Source: Myxococcales bacterium (GTDB taxonomy: Bacteria > Myxococcota_A > Polyangia > Polyangiales > Polyangiaceae). Taken from it: DNA of 64,000 nucleotides. A program made the translations under genes and the position numbers. The notes beneath the pieces were generated by a model, which was not told the DNA's origin, did not search any database, and saw only the letters and a list, made by a program, of their open reading frames with translations. This document shows, piece by piece, positions 43,329 through 52,913 of this stretch. Location of the stretch: positions 1 to 64,000 of the forward strand of contig JADKKK010000017.1 in assembly GCA_016720545.1 (NCBI GenBank), given 5' to 3'. Every line of letters starts with the position of its first letter. Position 1 is the first letter of the stretch.

Positions 43329-44576
43329 TCAACCGTTCGCCGAGGGCTCGCACACGGTCACCGCGGGCACGAGCGGCGAGGAGACCTCTCCGCACGCGCA
43401 GGGCAAGTAGACGCTCTCGACGTAGGCGCGGAGATCGCGCTTGCCGACGAGCTCGTCTCCCTCTCGCCCGAACGCGAGCTTGAGCCTCCGTGGGGAGAAC
43501 GTCACGGACAGCTCGCCGTGGGTGTGGGTGCCCGTGAACGACGGGTGGTCGAACGCGCCGAGAATGGCGAGGAGACCCTCCTCGCGCAGCGAGGCCCGAG
43601 AAGGCGCGCGCAGCCCCTCCGCGAGCGGCAGGAGCGCCTGGAGCTGCGGCACGTCGCCTTTGAGGGGGAGTCGCCCCAGGCGCTCGAGTGTCGGCTCGAC
43701 GAAGTAGTGAATACCGGCGCGCCCGTAGAGCCGGAAGAAGTAGGGAATGTCCCCCCGCGCGAGCTGCGTCTTCTCTGCGCCGAGAAGCGGTGGCCACACG
43801 GGCTGTGAGCGGGCCCGCACGTAGTCGCCCGTGCCACGCAGCAGCACGCGAATGGGCGCGTCGCGGAGACCTGGCACCTGCGTGAACACCTCGGCGATCC
43901 GAGACCCATGACGCTCGAGCAGCGTGAGCATGCCCAGGTACGCGTCGACCATCGCGCAGAGGTCGACGACGTCGACGGGCTTGCCGAGGAACGGGAGCAC
44001 ACGGCGCACCCCGGCCGCGTGGCGGCTCACCGCGCCGTACTCCGGATCGGCCTCGGGCAAGAGCTTGGTCGCGGTGGGGAGCGCGAGGTCGTCGAAGACG
44101 ATCTCGACGTCGAGCGGCGCGAACACGATGCGCTCGCGCGCGTCGAGCCCGAGCGCCAGGTTCTCCCAGTGCAGGTCGGAGAGCCCGAGCCAGCTGAACA
44201 GCGCGATCGCGCGGCCGACCACGACCGCGAGCTCCCGCTTCCGCGCAGGAGAGAGCGCGCCGAGCGGCGCGAGATCGAGCCGCTCCACCGTGCCCCCGTC
44301 GCGTGCGCCCTGCGACGAGAACCGCAGCTCGGGCAGGAACGCGAAGGCGTCTCCGTCCCCGAGGTCCTCTTCGGCCAGAACGCGGAGGAGGGCGCGCAGA
44401 GGGCTGCCGACACCGAGCACGAGCCACTCCCAGAGGAGCGTCCGAGGCTTGTGGACCTCGGTCTCGCCGATCGCCACCTGGCGACCGAAGTTGTGGGAGT
44501 CGCCCGCGAACGTGGCGAAACCGGCGGAGCTGGCAGGAGCGGAGCTGGCAGGAGCGGAGGTTCGCGGCTTGCTCAT
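43329..44576 (-). CDS. Stand-alone DUF4135 (LanM dehydratase-like) protein
   Basis: A 415-residue protein with the kinase-like landmarks of the dehydratase domain of class II lanthipeptide synthetases: FAGDSHNFGRQVAIGETEVH, where the Asp and His of GDSHN are catalytic in LanM, then KPRT, LFSWLGLSDLHWENLALGLD and APLDVEIVFDDL, and later LARGDIPYFFRLYG. Typical LanM enzymes have about 1,000 residues with a C-terminal LanC cyclase. Here there is no cyclase domain and no adjacent precursor peptide or transporter. It may therefore phosphorylate or dehydrate an unknown target. ATG 44576 is chosen because the DUF4135 homology begins soon after. Confidence 0.7.
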   Translation of the reverse strand: MSKPRTSAPASSAPASSAGFATFAGDSHNFGRQVAIGETEVHKPRTLLWEWLVLGVGSPLRALLRVLAEEDLGDGDAFAFLPELRFSSQGARDGGTVERLDLAPLGALSPARKRELAVVVGRAIALFSWLGLSDLHWENLALGLDARERIVFAPLDVEIVFDDLALPTATKLLPEADPEYGAVSRHAAGVRRVLPFLGKPVDVVDLCAMVDAYLGMLTLLERHGSRIAEVFTQVPGLRDAPIRVLLRGTGDYVRARSQPVWPPLLGAEKTQLARGDIPYFFRLYGRAGIHYFVEPTLERLGRLPLKGDVPQLQALLPLAEGLRAPSRASLREEGLLAILGAFDHPSFTGTHTHGELSVTFSPRRLKLAFGREGDELVGKRDLRAYVESVYLPCACGEVSSPLVPAVTVCEPSANG

Positions 44577-44721
44577 CGTTCGAGTGGTCGGCACTCTACC
44601 GCACTGCTCTACCGGAGCGCTCTGCCGCACTGCGCCACTCCAGCGCCAAGGACGGATTCGAGGTCTCGCGTGAGGACGCGCGTCAGGTTGACGAAGTACG
44701 CGGAGCGGATAGGGTGCCTTC

Positions 44722-47550
44722 ATGCGCCGTTCGCTCCGTCCGTTTCGTCCGCTCCTTCCGCTCGTCGCCCTCGCGCTCCTCGGTGCTTGCACGGGAGACG
44801 ACGCTCCCGGCGCTCCCGCGCCCGTCCCCACGCCGTCCGACGCGGCTCCGCCGCCTGACGCGACCCCGCCGCCGAACCCGCTCGACGCGCTGCCGGTGCA
44901 GGAAGAGCTGAAAGGCGCGGGCCTCTCGGCGCCGGTCGACGTGGTCCGTGACGACGCGGGAATCCCCCACATCTACGCGGCCACCACGCCCGACGCGGCC
45001 TACGCGCAGGGCTTCATGATGGCGCAGGACCGGTGGCTCGAGATGGACTTCGGGCGCCGCCAGGCCTCGGGCACGCTCGCCGAGATCGTGGGAGACTTCA
45101 GCTCCGCGGCCATCGGGAGCGACATTCGGTACCGCAGCCACCACCTCCGCGCCACCGCTGAGGTCGGCTGGAAGAAGCTCCAGGCGTCGGCCGAGCCCAC
45201 CGACAAGCTGCTCGTCGCGACCCTGAAGAGCTTCGCGGCCGGCGTGAACGCCTGGCAAGAGGCCTTGCGCGCCGGCAAGTACACGATCCCGAAGGGGGGA
45301 CTCGAGCTCTACTACGGGGTCTCCTCCATCACGGCGTGGACCGAGCTCGACTCGATCGTCCTCGGCGAGCTGCAGGCCTTCCAGCTCGCGTTCGACGGCA
45401 CCACCGACGTCACCCGCACCACGTGGGACAAGGAAGAGGCCGCGAAGTTCGTGGGCAACGCCGATCCGGCGAAGGCCGCGCGCGCCGGGTTCGCCGACGA
45501 CTACTGGCGCTTTCTCCCGTTCGAGCCGGTGTATACGGTCGACGGCTGGAAAGAGGTCGCGGGCGGCCCGACCGCGCTCGCCAAGCCGCCGCGCGCCCGC
45601 GGGCGGGCGGCGAGCAAGGGGTCCCTCGCGATGCTTCACAAGGACCTCGCGAGCCTCGAGGGGGTCGGGCTCGACCGCCGCAACGATCCCGATCGCGGCT
45701 CGAACAACTGGGTCGTCGGCCCCAAGAGCTCGGCCTCGGGTCACGCCATGGTGGCGAACGACACCCACCTCTCGCTGGGGAGCCCCTCGATCTTCTACCT
45801 CGTGCACTTGTCGGCCAAAGACGGGCTCGACGTCATGGGGGTCCAGTTCCCGGGCATCCCGCTCGTGACGCTGGGCATGAACCGCCACGTGGGCTGGGGC
45901 AGCACGGTGAGCTACGTCGACGTCACCGACGTCTACCGCGAGACGGTCGTGCCGTGCACGGCGGGAGGTGGCTCGTGCGTCGTCTTCAAGGGCGCGCAAG
46001 TGAAGCTCGTGCCGCGCGAGGAGACCTTCCGCTCCAGCGGGTTCGGCCGCCCCGGCACCGAGACCAAGGTGACCTACTACGATGTCCCGCACCACGGCCC
46101 GATCGTGCCGCGGATCACGGGCTCGAACATCGAGCCGCTCGGCGGCGAGGAGCTCTCGATTCGCTATACGGGCTACGAGAGCGCGCCGCTCCTCCGGGCG
46201 ATTTACAGCGTGAACGTGGCGAAGAACGTCGACGAGTGTGTCTCCGCTCTGCAGAAGGACTTCTCCTACGGCGGCCAGAACTGGGTGCTTGCCGACGACT
46301 CCGGGAACATCGCGTGGACGCAGGCCATCCGGGTGCCGCGAAGGCCGAAGGGCACGAAGCCGTGGAAGGTGCTGCCGGGCGACGGCTCCGCGGAGTGGGA
46401 CGGGTACTTCGACCCGAAGGTAGCGCCGAACGCGAAGAACCCTGCGAAGGGCTACCTCGTCACGGCGAACGCCGATCCTGTCGGTCTGACCGCGGACAAC
46501 GATCCCGCGAACGAGCCCGAGGTCGGCGGCTTCCCGCTCTACATGGGCGCCGACTACGACCCAGGGACGCGCGTGGGCCGCATCACCACGCGGATCAAAG
46601 AGGGCCTCGAGGGCGGCAAGAAGCTCGACGCGAACGCGATGTCGAGCATCCAGGCCGACGCCGTCACGAACTGGGGAAAGGCGTGGAAGCCCGCGTTCGT
46701 CGCGGCCGTCACCGATCTCTCGGCCGAGCTCGCCACCCCCGGCTCACGCGCGGAGCTCGCGCCGCTGCTCGCCGCCGCTCCCGCGAATGTGAAGGCGTTC
46801 CTCGCCGAAGCGAAGACCCTCGCCGAGGGCTGGAGCTACGACACCCCCGCGGGCACCGAGGCCGCGGCGACGCCGAAGGAGATCTCCGACTCGCGCGCGA
46901 CCGCCATCATGGCGGCGTTCGCCACGGCGCTCGCGCAGGCGGCGCTCTCCGACGAGGCCGGCGTGCTCGGCGTGAAGCTCGGCCGCGCGCCGACGCTGAA
47001 GCTCCTCGCGGCGCTGCTGTCGGCGCCGAACACCCTGAAGACCAAAGAGGCCCTCTTCGACGACGTCAACACGCCGGGCGTCGAGACGAGGTCGTTCACC
47101 CTCGCGAAGGCCGCGCTGCAGGCGCTGGGCGCGGTGTTCACGGCGCAGGGCGCCGATCCGGCCAAGTGGCGCTGGGGGACCGTGCACACCCTCGAGCCGC
47201 AGTTCTTCCTGCCGCTCCCGTCGCTCGCGCAGCGGAAGGTGGGGCGCCACGGCGGCGACGGCACGGTCGACGTCGCCGGACACGGCATCGAGGACGACGA
47301 CTACACGTACGCGTCGGGCGCCTCGATCCGCTTCGTCGCCGAGCTCGATCCGGTGAAGGGGCCCATCGCGCGCAACGTGATCCCGGGCGGACAGGTGTTC
47401 GACCCGGCCTCGCCCCACTTCTCGGATCTCTATGATTTGTATGTGAAAAATCAGACCGTTGACCTCGCCTTCAGCGTCAACGACGTCGTCGCGCGGGCGA
47501 AGGTCGAGGCGGAGAAGAACAAGATCGGGCGGCGGCGCTTCGTGCCCTGA
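44722..47550 (+). CDS. Penicillin acylase family lipoprotein (Ntn hydrolase)
   Basis: A 942-residue exported hydrolase precursor. Its lipoprotein signal ends LALLGACTG, then a Pro linker leads to the alpha part with VDVVRDDAGIPHIYA and YAQGFMMAQDRWLEMDFGRR. The auto-cleavage site and nucleophile are in GSNNWVVGPKSSASGHAMVA, with Ser as N-terminal residue of the beta chain after processing. LSLGSPSIFYLVHLS and the RPHHGPI-like VPHHGPIVPR follow. Family members cleave amides such as penicillins, bile-acid conjugates or acyl-homoserine lactones. The substrate here is unknown. It is divergent from the DUF4135 gene. Confidence 0.9.
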   Translation: MRRSLRPFRPLLPLVALALLGACTGDDAPGAPAPVPTPSDAAPPPDATPPPNPLDALPVQEELKGAGLSAPVDVVRDDAGIPHIYAATTPDAAYAQGFMMAQDRWLEMDFGRRQASGTLAEIVGDFSSAAIGSDIRYRSHHLRATAEVGWKKLQASAEPTDKLLVATLKSFAAGVNAWQEALRAGKYTIPKGGLELYYGVSSITAWTELDSIVLGELQAFQLAFDGTTDVTRTTWDKEEAAKFVGNADPAKAARAGFADDYWRFLPFEPVYTVDGWKEVAGGPTALAKPPRARGRAASKGSLAMLHKDLASLEGVGLDRRNDPDRGSNNWVVGPKSSASGHAMVANDTHLSLGSPSIFYLVHLSAKDGLDVMGVQFPGIPLVTLGMNRHVGWGSTVSYVDVTDVYRETVVPCTAGGGSCVVFKGAQVKLVPREETFRSSGFGRPGTETKVTYYDVPHHGPIVPRITGSNIEPLGGEELSIRYTGYESAPLLRAIYSVNVAKNVDECVSALQKDFSYGGQNWVLADDSGNIAWTQAIRVPRRPKGTKPWKVLPGDGSAEWDGYFDPKVAPNAKNPAKGYLVTANADPVGLTADNDPANEPEVGGFPLYMGADYDPGTRVGRITTRIKEGLEGGKKLDANAMSSIQADAVTNWGKAWKPAFVAAVTDLSAELATPGSRAELAPLLAAAPANVKAFLAEAKTLAEGWSYDTPAGTEAAATPKEISDSRATAIMAAFATALAQAALSDEAGVLGVKLGRAPTLKLLAALLSAPNTLKTKEALFDDVNTPGVETRSFTLAKAALQALGAVFTAQGADPAKWRWGTVHTLEPQFFLPLPSLAQRKVGRHGGDGTVDVAGHGIEDDDYTYASGASIRFVAELDPVKGPIARNVIPGGQVFDPASPHFSDLYDLYVKNQTVDLAFSVNDVVARAKVEAEKNKIGRRRFVP

Positions 47551-47637
47551 ACGTCCTCGCGACGCACCCGGGCTCGGCCGTAGCCTGGCTATCGGCCTAG
47601 CGGGTGGTCCGCGCCGTGGCGCGCCCTCACCGAGTCG

Positions 47638-48423
47638 TCATTCGAGCGGGCCGAGCCTCTTGCGAAGCTCGGCGAGCTCGGCCTCGGCTCGGTCCGCGCG
47701 GGCGGCCTCCTTTGCCGCGCGCTCTTCGGCGTCCTCGAGGCGCTCATCGCGCTCACTCACCATGCGCTCGAGCATGCCGACGATCTCGCCGCTGTCGAGC
47801 ACCTGCGCGGTGTCGCTGAAGAACCGGAGGCGGCCGTCGATGACGGCGAGGTCGAGGCCGAGGACGGTCGAGGGGAGGCGCCCTCCCTGGCCGAGCACGG
47901 GCACGTAAGCGCGCTGGCTTCCGGCCAGGTGAAAGCCGCGGAGCATCTTCGTTCGCACGTCGAACGTGAAGTATTCGCGGACCCCAAGGCGCGCGTACTC
48001 GGCGACGTTCTCGCGGAGGTCCTTGTGCTTCCGGCCGAGGTTTCGGAGCTCGAGCACGAAGTCGACGCCGCGCCCTTCTCGGGCCACGACCCAGCTCTCG
48101 ACCTCCTTGTCCGGATCGGTGTCGAGGACGGCCAGGATGTCCGGGACGAAGACAGGCTCGCCCGGATACAGCACCGCGAGCTCCGACGCGAGGAACACTC
48201 GGCGACGAGCCCGCTCGAAGAAATCGGTGAGGGTGGTGAGCGCGCGCGTCTTGGGGCGCGAGTGGAGGGTTCCTTCGGACATCGCCTCGCGCATCGCGTC
48301 GAGGGCGAGGCGAATGCGCTCGACGGCCGCGTCCTGCTCGGTGACCGTCATGGCGCTCCACTCCGCCTCGGTCGGGGCGCGCGGGAAGACCACGGGAGGT
48401 GGAGTGCGATGAGGCTCGCTCAT
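47638..48423 (-). CDS. Uma2 family protein (PD-(D/E)XK-like fold)
   Basis: A 261-residue protein. The Uma2 core is visible: GEPVFVPDILAVLDTD (first Asp), VDFVLELRNLGRKHKDLREN (E-L-R and helix) and EYARLGVREYFTFDVRTKML. The fold resembles restriction endonucleases but biological roles are mostly unknown. The N-terminal extension (EWSAMTVTEQDAAVERIRLA) and the C-terminal coiled coil (about residues 210-261) are variable regions. It is convergent with the penicillin acylase gene. Confidence 0.85.
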   Translation of the reverse strand: MSEPHRTPPPVVFPRAPTEAEWSAMTVTEQDAAVERIRLALDAMREAMSEGTLHSRPKTRALTTLTDFFERARRRVFLASELAVLYPGEPVFVPDILAVLDTDPDKEVESWVVAREGRGVDFVLELRNLGRKHKDLRENVAEYARLGVREYFTFDVRTKMLRGFHLAGSQRAYVPVLGQGGRLPSTVLGLDLAVIDGRLRFFSDTAQVLDSGEIVGMLERMVSERDERLEDAEERAAKEAARADRAEAELAELRKRLGPLE

Positions 48424-48544
48424 GAGGGCCCCTTGAGCGTAGCACCTCGAGGCGCGCTCGCTCGACGAGGCGCGCGCGCGTGGCTCAGTTCGCGCTTCCC
48501 GAGTGCCCTTGCGGCGCTAGAGCCGCACGTCTACCATTGCGGGC

Positions 48545-48889
48545 GTGCGACGTTGGTATCTTGCCTGCTGGCCGTGCGCGGGCTCGGGCGCTCCGCAGAC
48601 GGCCGCCGCGGGGCCTGAGCGGGGAGCCTGCGAGGAGGGGGCCTCGGTTTGCATGCGCGACGCTCGGGAAGCCTGCGGCGGAGCCTTCGTGCTCGACGAC
48701 ACGAGCGGGAGCGACTACCTTGAGACAACCTACACGGGGTACGCCCAACATACTCTTGGGGGGGAGTCCACTACCTACGGCGGCACGTCGCGGCACGCTC
48801 TCACGGGCGAGTCACGCACCACGGGCCGCAGCGTGACGCGAAAGCGGAGGGAAGTGACCTTGCGCGTCACGTGCAAGAAGGGAAAGTAG
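48545..48889 (+). CDS. Small hypothetical protein, possibly secreted
   Basis: A 114-residue frame with GTG start. The N-terminus (YLACWPCAGSGA) is only weakly signal-like. The later part (EACGGAFVLDD, TYTGYAQHTLGGESTTYGGT then SVTRKRREVTLRVTC) has a Thr/Gly/Ser strand-rich composition as in exported proteins. No family recognised. Convergent with the epimerase gene, 46 bp away. Confidence 0.42.
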   Translation: MRRWYLACWPCAGSGAPQTAAAGPERGACEEGASVCMRDAREACGGAFVLDDTSGSDYLETTYTGYAQHTLGGESTTYGGTSRHALTGESRTTGRSVTRKRREVTLRVTCKKGK

Positions 48890-48935
48890 CCGAGGCCGCG
48901 CGCGGTGCCGGTCGTGGAGCTCAGGCCGGGCGAGC

Positions 48936-50021
48936 TCAGCCGGGCTGGCGCACATCGAATCCCGGGCCGGAGGTCACGCGGATCTGCGGCCCCTCCGACC
49001 AGAAGCCGCCCTCGAAGGGATCGCTCGCGAGCAGCCAGGCCGTGTCCAGATCGGCGTACGCGACCGCGTCGAAGCACGCGGCGAGCGTCGCCGCGCAGGT
49101 CATGCCGAGGCGGGTCTCCACCATGCCGCCCACCATGAGGTCGAGCCCGCGTCGCCGCGCCTCGCGCCCGAGCGCGAGCGACGGGCCGAACCCCCCGAGC
49201 TTCACGAGCTTCAGGTTCACGCCCGTCGCGGCCCCCGCGCGCACGAGCTGGTCGAGGTCGTCGAGGCCGCGGAACGACTCGTCGGCGACCACGGGCACGC
49301 CGCCGTCCCGCGCGACGCGCGCCATCCCCTCGAGGTCGCCTCGGTCGCAGGGCTGCTCGAAGCACTCGACCGCGGCGCCGCGCGCGCGGAGCGTCCTCAG
49401 CGTCGCGAGCGCCTCGGCGGCCGTGAAGCCCCCGTTCGCGTCGAGCCGCAGGCGGAGCCCGGGCAGAGAATCGTGTAGAGTGCACATGGACGCCGCCTCG
49501 CGCTCAGCGTCCTTCCCCACCTTCACCTTGAACGCGCGGAAGCCCTGCGCGTACCAGCGCCGCCCCACGCGGAGCATCTCAGCCTCTTCGGCGATCGGGA
49601 TCGTGATGTCGCTCTCGAGGAGCGGCGCCGGCCCGTCGCAGCCGAAGAGTGCGCGCACCGACAGGCCACGAGCGCGCGCGAGGGCGTCCACGAGGGCGCA
49701 CTCGATCGCCGCCGCGAGCACCGGGGAGCCGGGAGCCGCCGCGGCCGCGAGCGCGTGGGCCTCTTCGGCCGTGCCCACCTCGGCGCCCACGACGCGCGCC
49801 TCGGCGGCCGGCCAAGCGCGCTCGAGGTCGGGCAGGTCCTCCCGGGTGACCGGGTGAAGGCACGCCGCCTCGCCGAGGCCGGTCACCTCACGGGCCCCGG
49901 ACTCCCCGGCCGTGAGGCGCACGAGCCCCGCGCGCGTCGTGTCCATGCGGGCGGTCGCGATGACGAACGGCTCGAGGAGCGGGACGCAGAGCGCGGAAAG
50001 GCAGGCGTTCTTCACGAACAT
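48936..50021 (-). CDS. Enolase-superfamily epimerase (dipeptide epimerase-like)
   Basis: A 361-residue enzyme of the mandelate racemase / muconate lactonizing group. The KxK base pair is in GFRAFKVKVGKD, the metal ligands are in RLRLDANGG (Asp), VECFEQPCD (Glu) and PVVADESFRG (Asp), and a second Lys is in GVNLKLVKLGGFG. The capping N-terminal part carries EPFVIATARMDTTRAGLVRL. The KxK/D/E/D/K set is that of L-Ala-D/L-Glu and other dipeptide epimerases. The frame continues farther upstream, but the capping domain starts at ATG 50021. Confidence 0.85.
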   Translation of the reverse strand: MFVKNACLSALCVPLLEPFVIATARMDTTRAGLVRLTAGESGAREVTGLGEAACLHPVTREDLPDLERAWPAAEARVVGAEVGTAEEAHALAAAAAPGSPVLAAAIECALVDALARARGLSVRALFGCDGPAPLLESDITIPIAEEAEMLRVGRRWYAQGFRAFKVKVGKDAEREAASMCTLHDSLPGLRLRLDANGGFTAAEALATLRTLRARGAAVECFEQPCDRGDLEGMARVARDGGVPVVADESFRGLDDLDQLVRAGAATGVNLKLVKLGGFGPSLALGREARRRGLDLMVGGMVETRLGMTCAATLAACFDAVAYADLDTAWLLASDPFEGGFWSEGPQIRVTSGPGFDVRQPG

Positions 50022-50065
50022 CTTGCCGAGCTTACCGGTCTGGGCTTCTAAGTGTCGTTCTCGTG

Positions 50066-50136
50066 AACATGCAAGCGAGCCGCAGGCGAGCGGCGTGTGT
50101 ATGGCAACCGACCGAAGGGAGGGCGCCATGAACCTC
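50066..50136 (+). repeat. Dispersed coding repeat, module 1 (porin start)
   Basis: AACATGCAAGCGAGCCGCAG through GAAGGGAGGGCGCCATGAAC at 50135 matches the upstream half of the repeat before purC (61312-61377, other strand). It ends in the ATG of the porin gene and carries a GAAGGGAGGG ribosome-binding sequence before it. Confidence 0.75.
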
Positions 50137-51381
50137 ATGCGTCGCAGGAGAGGGTGGGTCGGGGCGATCTCCACGGGGTGCCTGGCCTCGTGCGTCTCGT
50201 GCTGGCTCTTGGCGTCGCCCGCGCGCGCCTCCGAGCCCGAGCCTCCGGCCGCGCGACCCCAGGTGGAGGCCGCGCTCGGCAAAGGCGTGACGATCCGATC
50301 GAAGGACGACCTCGTCAGCCTCCAGATCCGGCCGCGCGTGCAGGTCCGCGCCGCGTTCGCCACCGACCCCGACAAGACCTCGGGCTCACCCGTCATCGAG
50401 CCGGAGGACGCGGCGACGCAGCTCGCCATTCGCCGCGCGCGCCTCGCGTTCAGGGGCAACGTGCTCGGGCCCAAGCTCACGTATTACGTGCAGCTCGCGT
50501 TCTCGAACGCGGACACCGAGAGCGACCTTCGCCTGCCTCTGCGCGACGCCTCGATGCAGTGGGAGGCCCTGCGCGACATCGGCCTCCGCTTCGGCCAAAT
50601 GAAGGTGCCGCTCGGCCGCCAGCGCGTCATCTCGTCGGGCGCCCTCGAGTTCCCCGATCGGTCGATCATCATCGAGGAGCTGAGCCTCCACCGCGACGTC
50701 GGCGTGGTGGCCTACTCGCGCAATCTGCTCGGGCTCGGCGACACGCTCGGCTACCAGGTCGGGGTGTTCGGCGGCGACGGTCGAAATCGCGTCGCCGAGT
50801 CGGCGGGGCTCTTGTGGGTGGCGCGCGTCGACCTGTGGCCGAACGGTCATTTCACCGACCTCAGCGAGGGCGACCTCGAGCGGCTCCCGAAGCCGCGCCT
50901 CGCGTGCGGCCTCACGGTCGCCTACAACCAGAACAGCTACCGCCAGCAGAGCGTCGTCGGCGACACGTACCGCCTGGGGGGCTACGACTACCTCCACGGC
51001 AGCGCAGACCTCATGTTCAAGTGGCGCGGCCTGGCGCTCTCGGGCGAGGCGCTGCTTCGCAACGCGGACCTCGACTCGAGGGACGGCAAGGCGGCGGACG
51101 GCAAGCCGCTCCGCGAGTGGTCCCGCTCCGGGGCCGGCTACTTCGCGCAACTCAGCCAAATGCTGAACGAAAACATCCAGGTGGCGACCCGCTTCTCGCA
51201 CCTCCAGCCGTTCCGTAGCACCGATCCGAGGCTCCTCTCCCGGTCCGAGGCTGCCGGGTCGGTGAGCTACTACATCGCGGGGCACGCGCTGAAGGTGCAG
51301 GCCGACTACAGCTACCTCTTCGGCCCCGGCGAGGCGGGCGGACGCCACCTCGCGCGGCTGCAGTTCCAGCTCTTCCTCTGA
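50128..51381 (+). CDS. OprP/OprO-type porin
   Basis: A 417-residue outer-membrane protein. A signal peptide (ASCVSCWLLASPARA) precedes SLQIRPRVQVRAAFA, RRARLAFRGNVLGPKLTYYV and MKVPLGRQRVISSGALEFPD, the segment pattern of phosphate-selective porins O and P. It ends RLQFQLFL with a hydrophobic C-terminal residue. The start codon lies at the end of a dispersed repeat. An in-frame upstream ATG at 50101 would add nine residues and cannot be excluded. Neighbours do not suggest a phosphate-starvation regulon. Confidence 0.87.
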   Translation: MNLMRRRRGWVGAISTGCLASCVSCWLLASPARASEPEPPAARPQVEAALGKGVTIRSKDDLVSLQIRPRVQVRAAFATDPDKTSGSPVIEPEDAATQLAIRRARLAFRGNVLGPKLTYYVQLAFSNADTESDLRLPLRDASMQWEALRDIGLRFGQMKVPLGRQRVISSGALEFPDRSIIIEELSLHRDVGVVAYSRNLLGLGDTLGYQVGVFGGDGRNRVAESAGLLWVARVDLWPNGHFTDLSEGDLERLPKPRLACGLTVAYNQNSYRQQSVVGDTYRLGGYDYLHGSADLMFKWRGLALSGEALLRNADLDSRDGKAADGKPLREWSRSGAGYFAQLSQMLNENIQVATRFSHLQPFRSTDPRLLSRSEAAGSVSYYIAGHALKVQADYSYLFGPGEAGGRHLARLQFQLFL

Positions 51382-51509
51382 GGCTCGGGCTCGCGGGCGC
51401 GCGCCCTCGTCCGAGCGAACGCCTCCGAGTGGGAAAGCTCCCAGGATCCACGGTAGTCTCGACCGATCCGCTCGGCCCCTTCGGGCGCGGCCCCGTCGAG
51501 AGAACCGCC

Positions 51510-52901
51510 ATGAGCCCCGCCGAGTCCGCCGAGTCCGCCGCCCCCGTTGCGCCCGCCGAGCTCTCGCGGATCCGCCAGGTGATCTTCGCGTCGAGCGTCG
51601 GCACGCTCTTCGAGTGGTACGACTTCTACCTCTACGGCAGCCTCGCCGCGTTCTTCGGCGGTCTCTTCTTCCCCAAGGGCAACGAGACCGCGGGCTTCCT
51701 CGCGAGCCTCGCGACGTTCGGCGCGGGCTTCGCCGTTCGCCCCTTCGGCGCGGTCGTGTTCGGGCGCCTCGGTGACCGGCTCGGCCGGAAGTACACCTTC
51801 CTCGTCACGATCGTCATCATGGGGCTCTCGACGGCGCTGATTGGCGTGCTTCCCACCTACGCGACGTTCGGCATGGCGGCGCCGATCCTCCTCGTGAGCC
51901 TCCGCCTGCTCCAGGGGCTCGCCCTCGGCGGCGAGTACGGCGGCGCGGCGACTTACGTGGCCGAGCACGCGCCGCTCGCGAAGCGTGGATACTACACGAG
52001 CTACATCCAGACGACGGCCACCATCGGCTTCTTCGTGTCGCTCGCGGTGATCCTCGTCTCGCGGCTCGCGTTCGGCGACGCCACGTTCAAGGCGTGGGGA
52101 TGGCGGGTGCCTTTCCTGCTCTCGTCGGCCCTGCTCGCCGTGTCGGTCTATGTCCGCACGCGGCTCGAAGAGTCGCCGGTCTTCGCGGAGATGAAGCGCG
52201 AGGGGAAGCTCTCGGCGAACCCCATCAAGGAGAGCTTCACGAACCCGCTCAACCTGAAATACGTGCTGATAGCCCTCTTCGGAGCGGCCGCTGGCCAAGG
52301 CGTCGTTTGGTACACCGGGCAGTTCTACGCGCTGTATTTCCTCCAGAACACGCTGCACGTCGACTTCGTGACCTCCACGGTCGACATCGCCATATCGCTC
52401 GCCCTCGGCACACCGCTCTTCGTCTATTTCGGGCGCCTCTCCGACACCGTCGGGCGGAAGCGCATCATGATGGCGGGGCTCCTCCTCGCCGCGCTCACCT
52501 ACGTGCCCATTTACATGGGGCTCAGGCACTTCGCGAACCCCGACCTCGTGGCGCACCCCGATCCGAAGCAGATGAACCACGTGGCCATCGTGGCGCTGCT
52601 CACGCTGCAGGTCGCCTACGTGACCATGGTGTATGGGCCGATCGCCGCGTTCCTGGTCGAGCTCTTCCCGGCCAAGATTCGATACACCTCGATGTCGCTC
52701 CCTTACCATCTCGGCAACGGGTGGTTCGGGGGCTTTCTGCCCCTCATCGCGTCGTCGCTCACCGTGGCGACGGGTAACATCTACGCGGGCCTCGCTTACC
52801 CCATCGTCGTGGCGCTCCTCACCTTCGTCGTGGGCATGCTCACCATCCGCGAGGGCAAGCAGCACGACGTGCACGTCATCGACGAGGACGTATCCCCCTG
52901 A
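51510..52901 (+). CDS. MFS transporter of the metabolite:H+ symporter type (ProP-like)
   Basis: A 463-residue 12-helix transporter. The family start is ASSVGTLFEWYDFYLYGSLA. Other signatures are FGRLGDRLGRKYTFLVTIV, LGGEYGGAATYVAEHAP and FGRLSDTVGRKR. YTSMSLPYHLGNGWFGGFLP is also typical. Homologues import organic acids, proline/betaine or shikimate with protons. The substrate is not evident. ATG 51510 is chosen over upstream frames by the family start. Confidence 0.9.
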   Translation: MSPAESAESAAPVAPAELSRIRQVIFASSVGTLFEWYDFYLYGSLAAFFGGLFFPKGNETAGFLASLATFGAGFAVRPFGAVVFGRLGDRLGRKYTFLVTIVIMGLSTALIGVLPTYATFGMAAPILLVSLRLLQGLALGGEYGGAATYVAEHAPLAKRGYYTSYIQTTATIGFFVSLAVILVSRLAFGDATFKAWGWRVPFLLSSALLAVSVYVRTRLEESPVFAEMKREGKLSANPIKESFTNPLNLKYVLIALFGAAAGQGVVWYTGQFYALYFLQNTLHVDFVTSTVDIAISLALGTPLFVYFGRLSDTVGRKRIMMAGLLLAALTYVPIYMGLRHFANPDLVAHPDPKQMNHVAIVALLTLQVAYVTMVYGPIAAFLVELFPAKIRYTSMSLPYHLGNGWFGGFLPLIASSLTVATGNIYAGLAYPIVVALLTFVVGMLTIREGKQHDVHVIDEDVSP

Positions 52902-52913
52902 GCGGCCTCGCGC

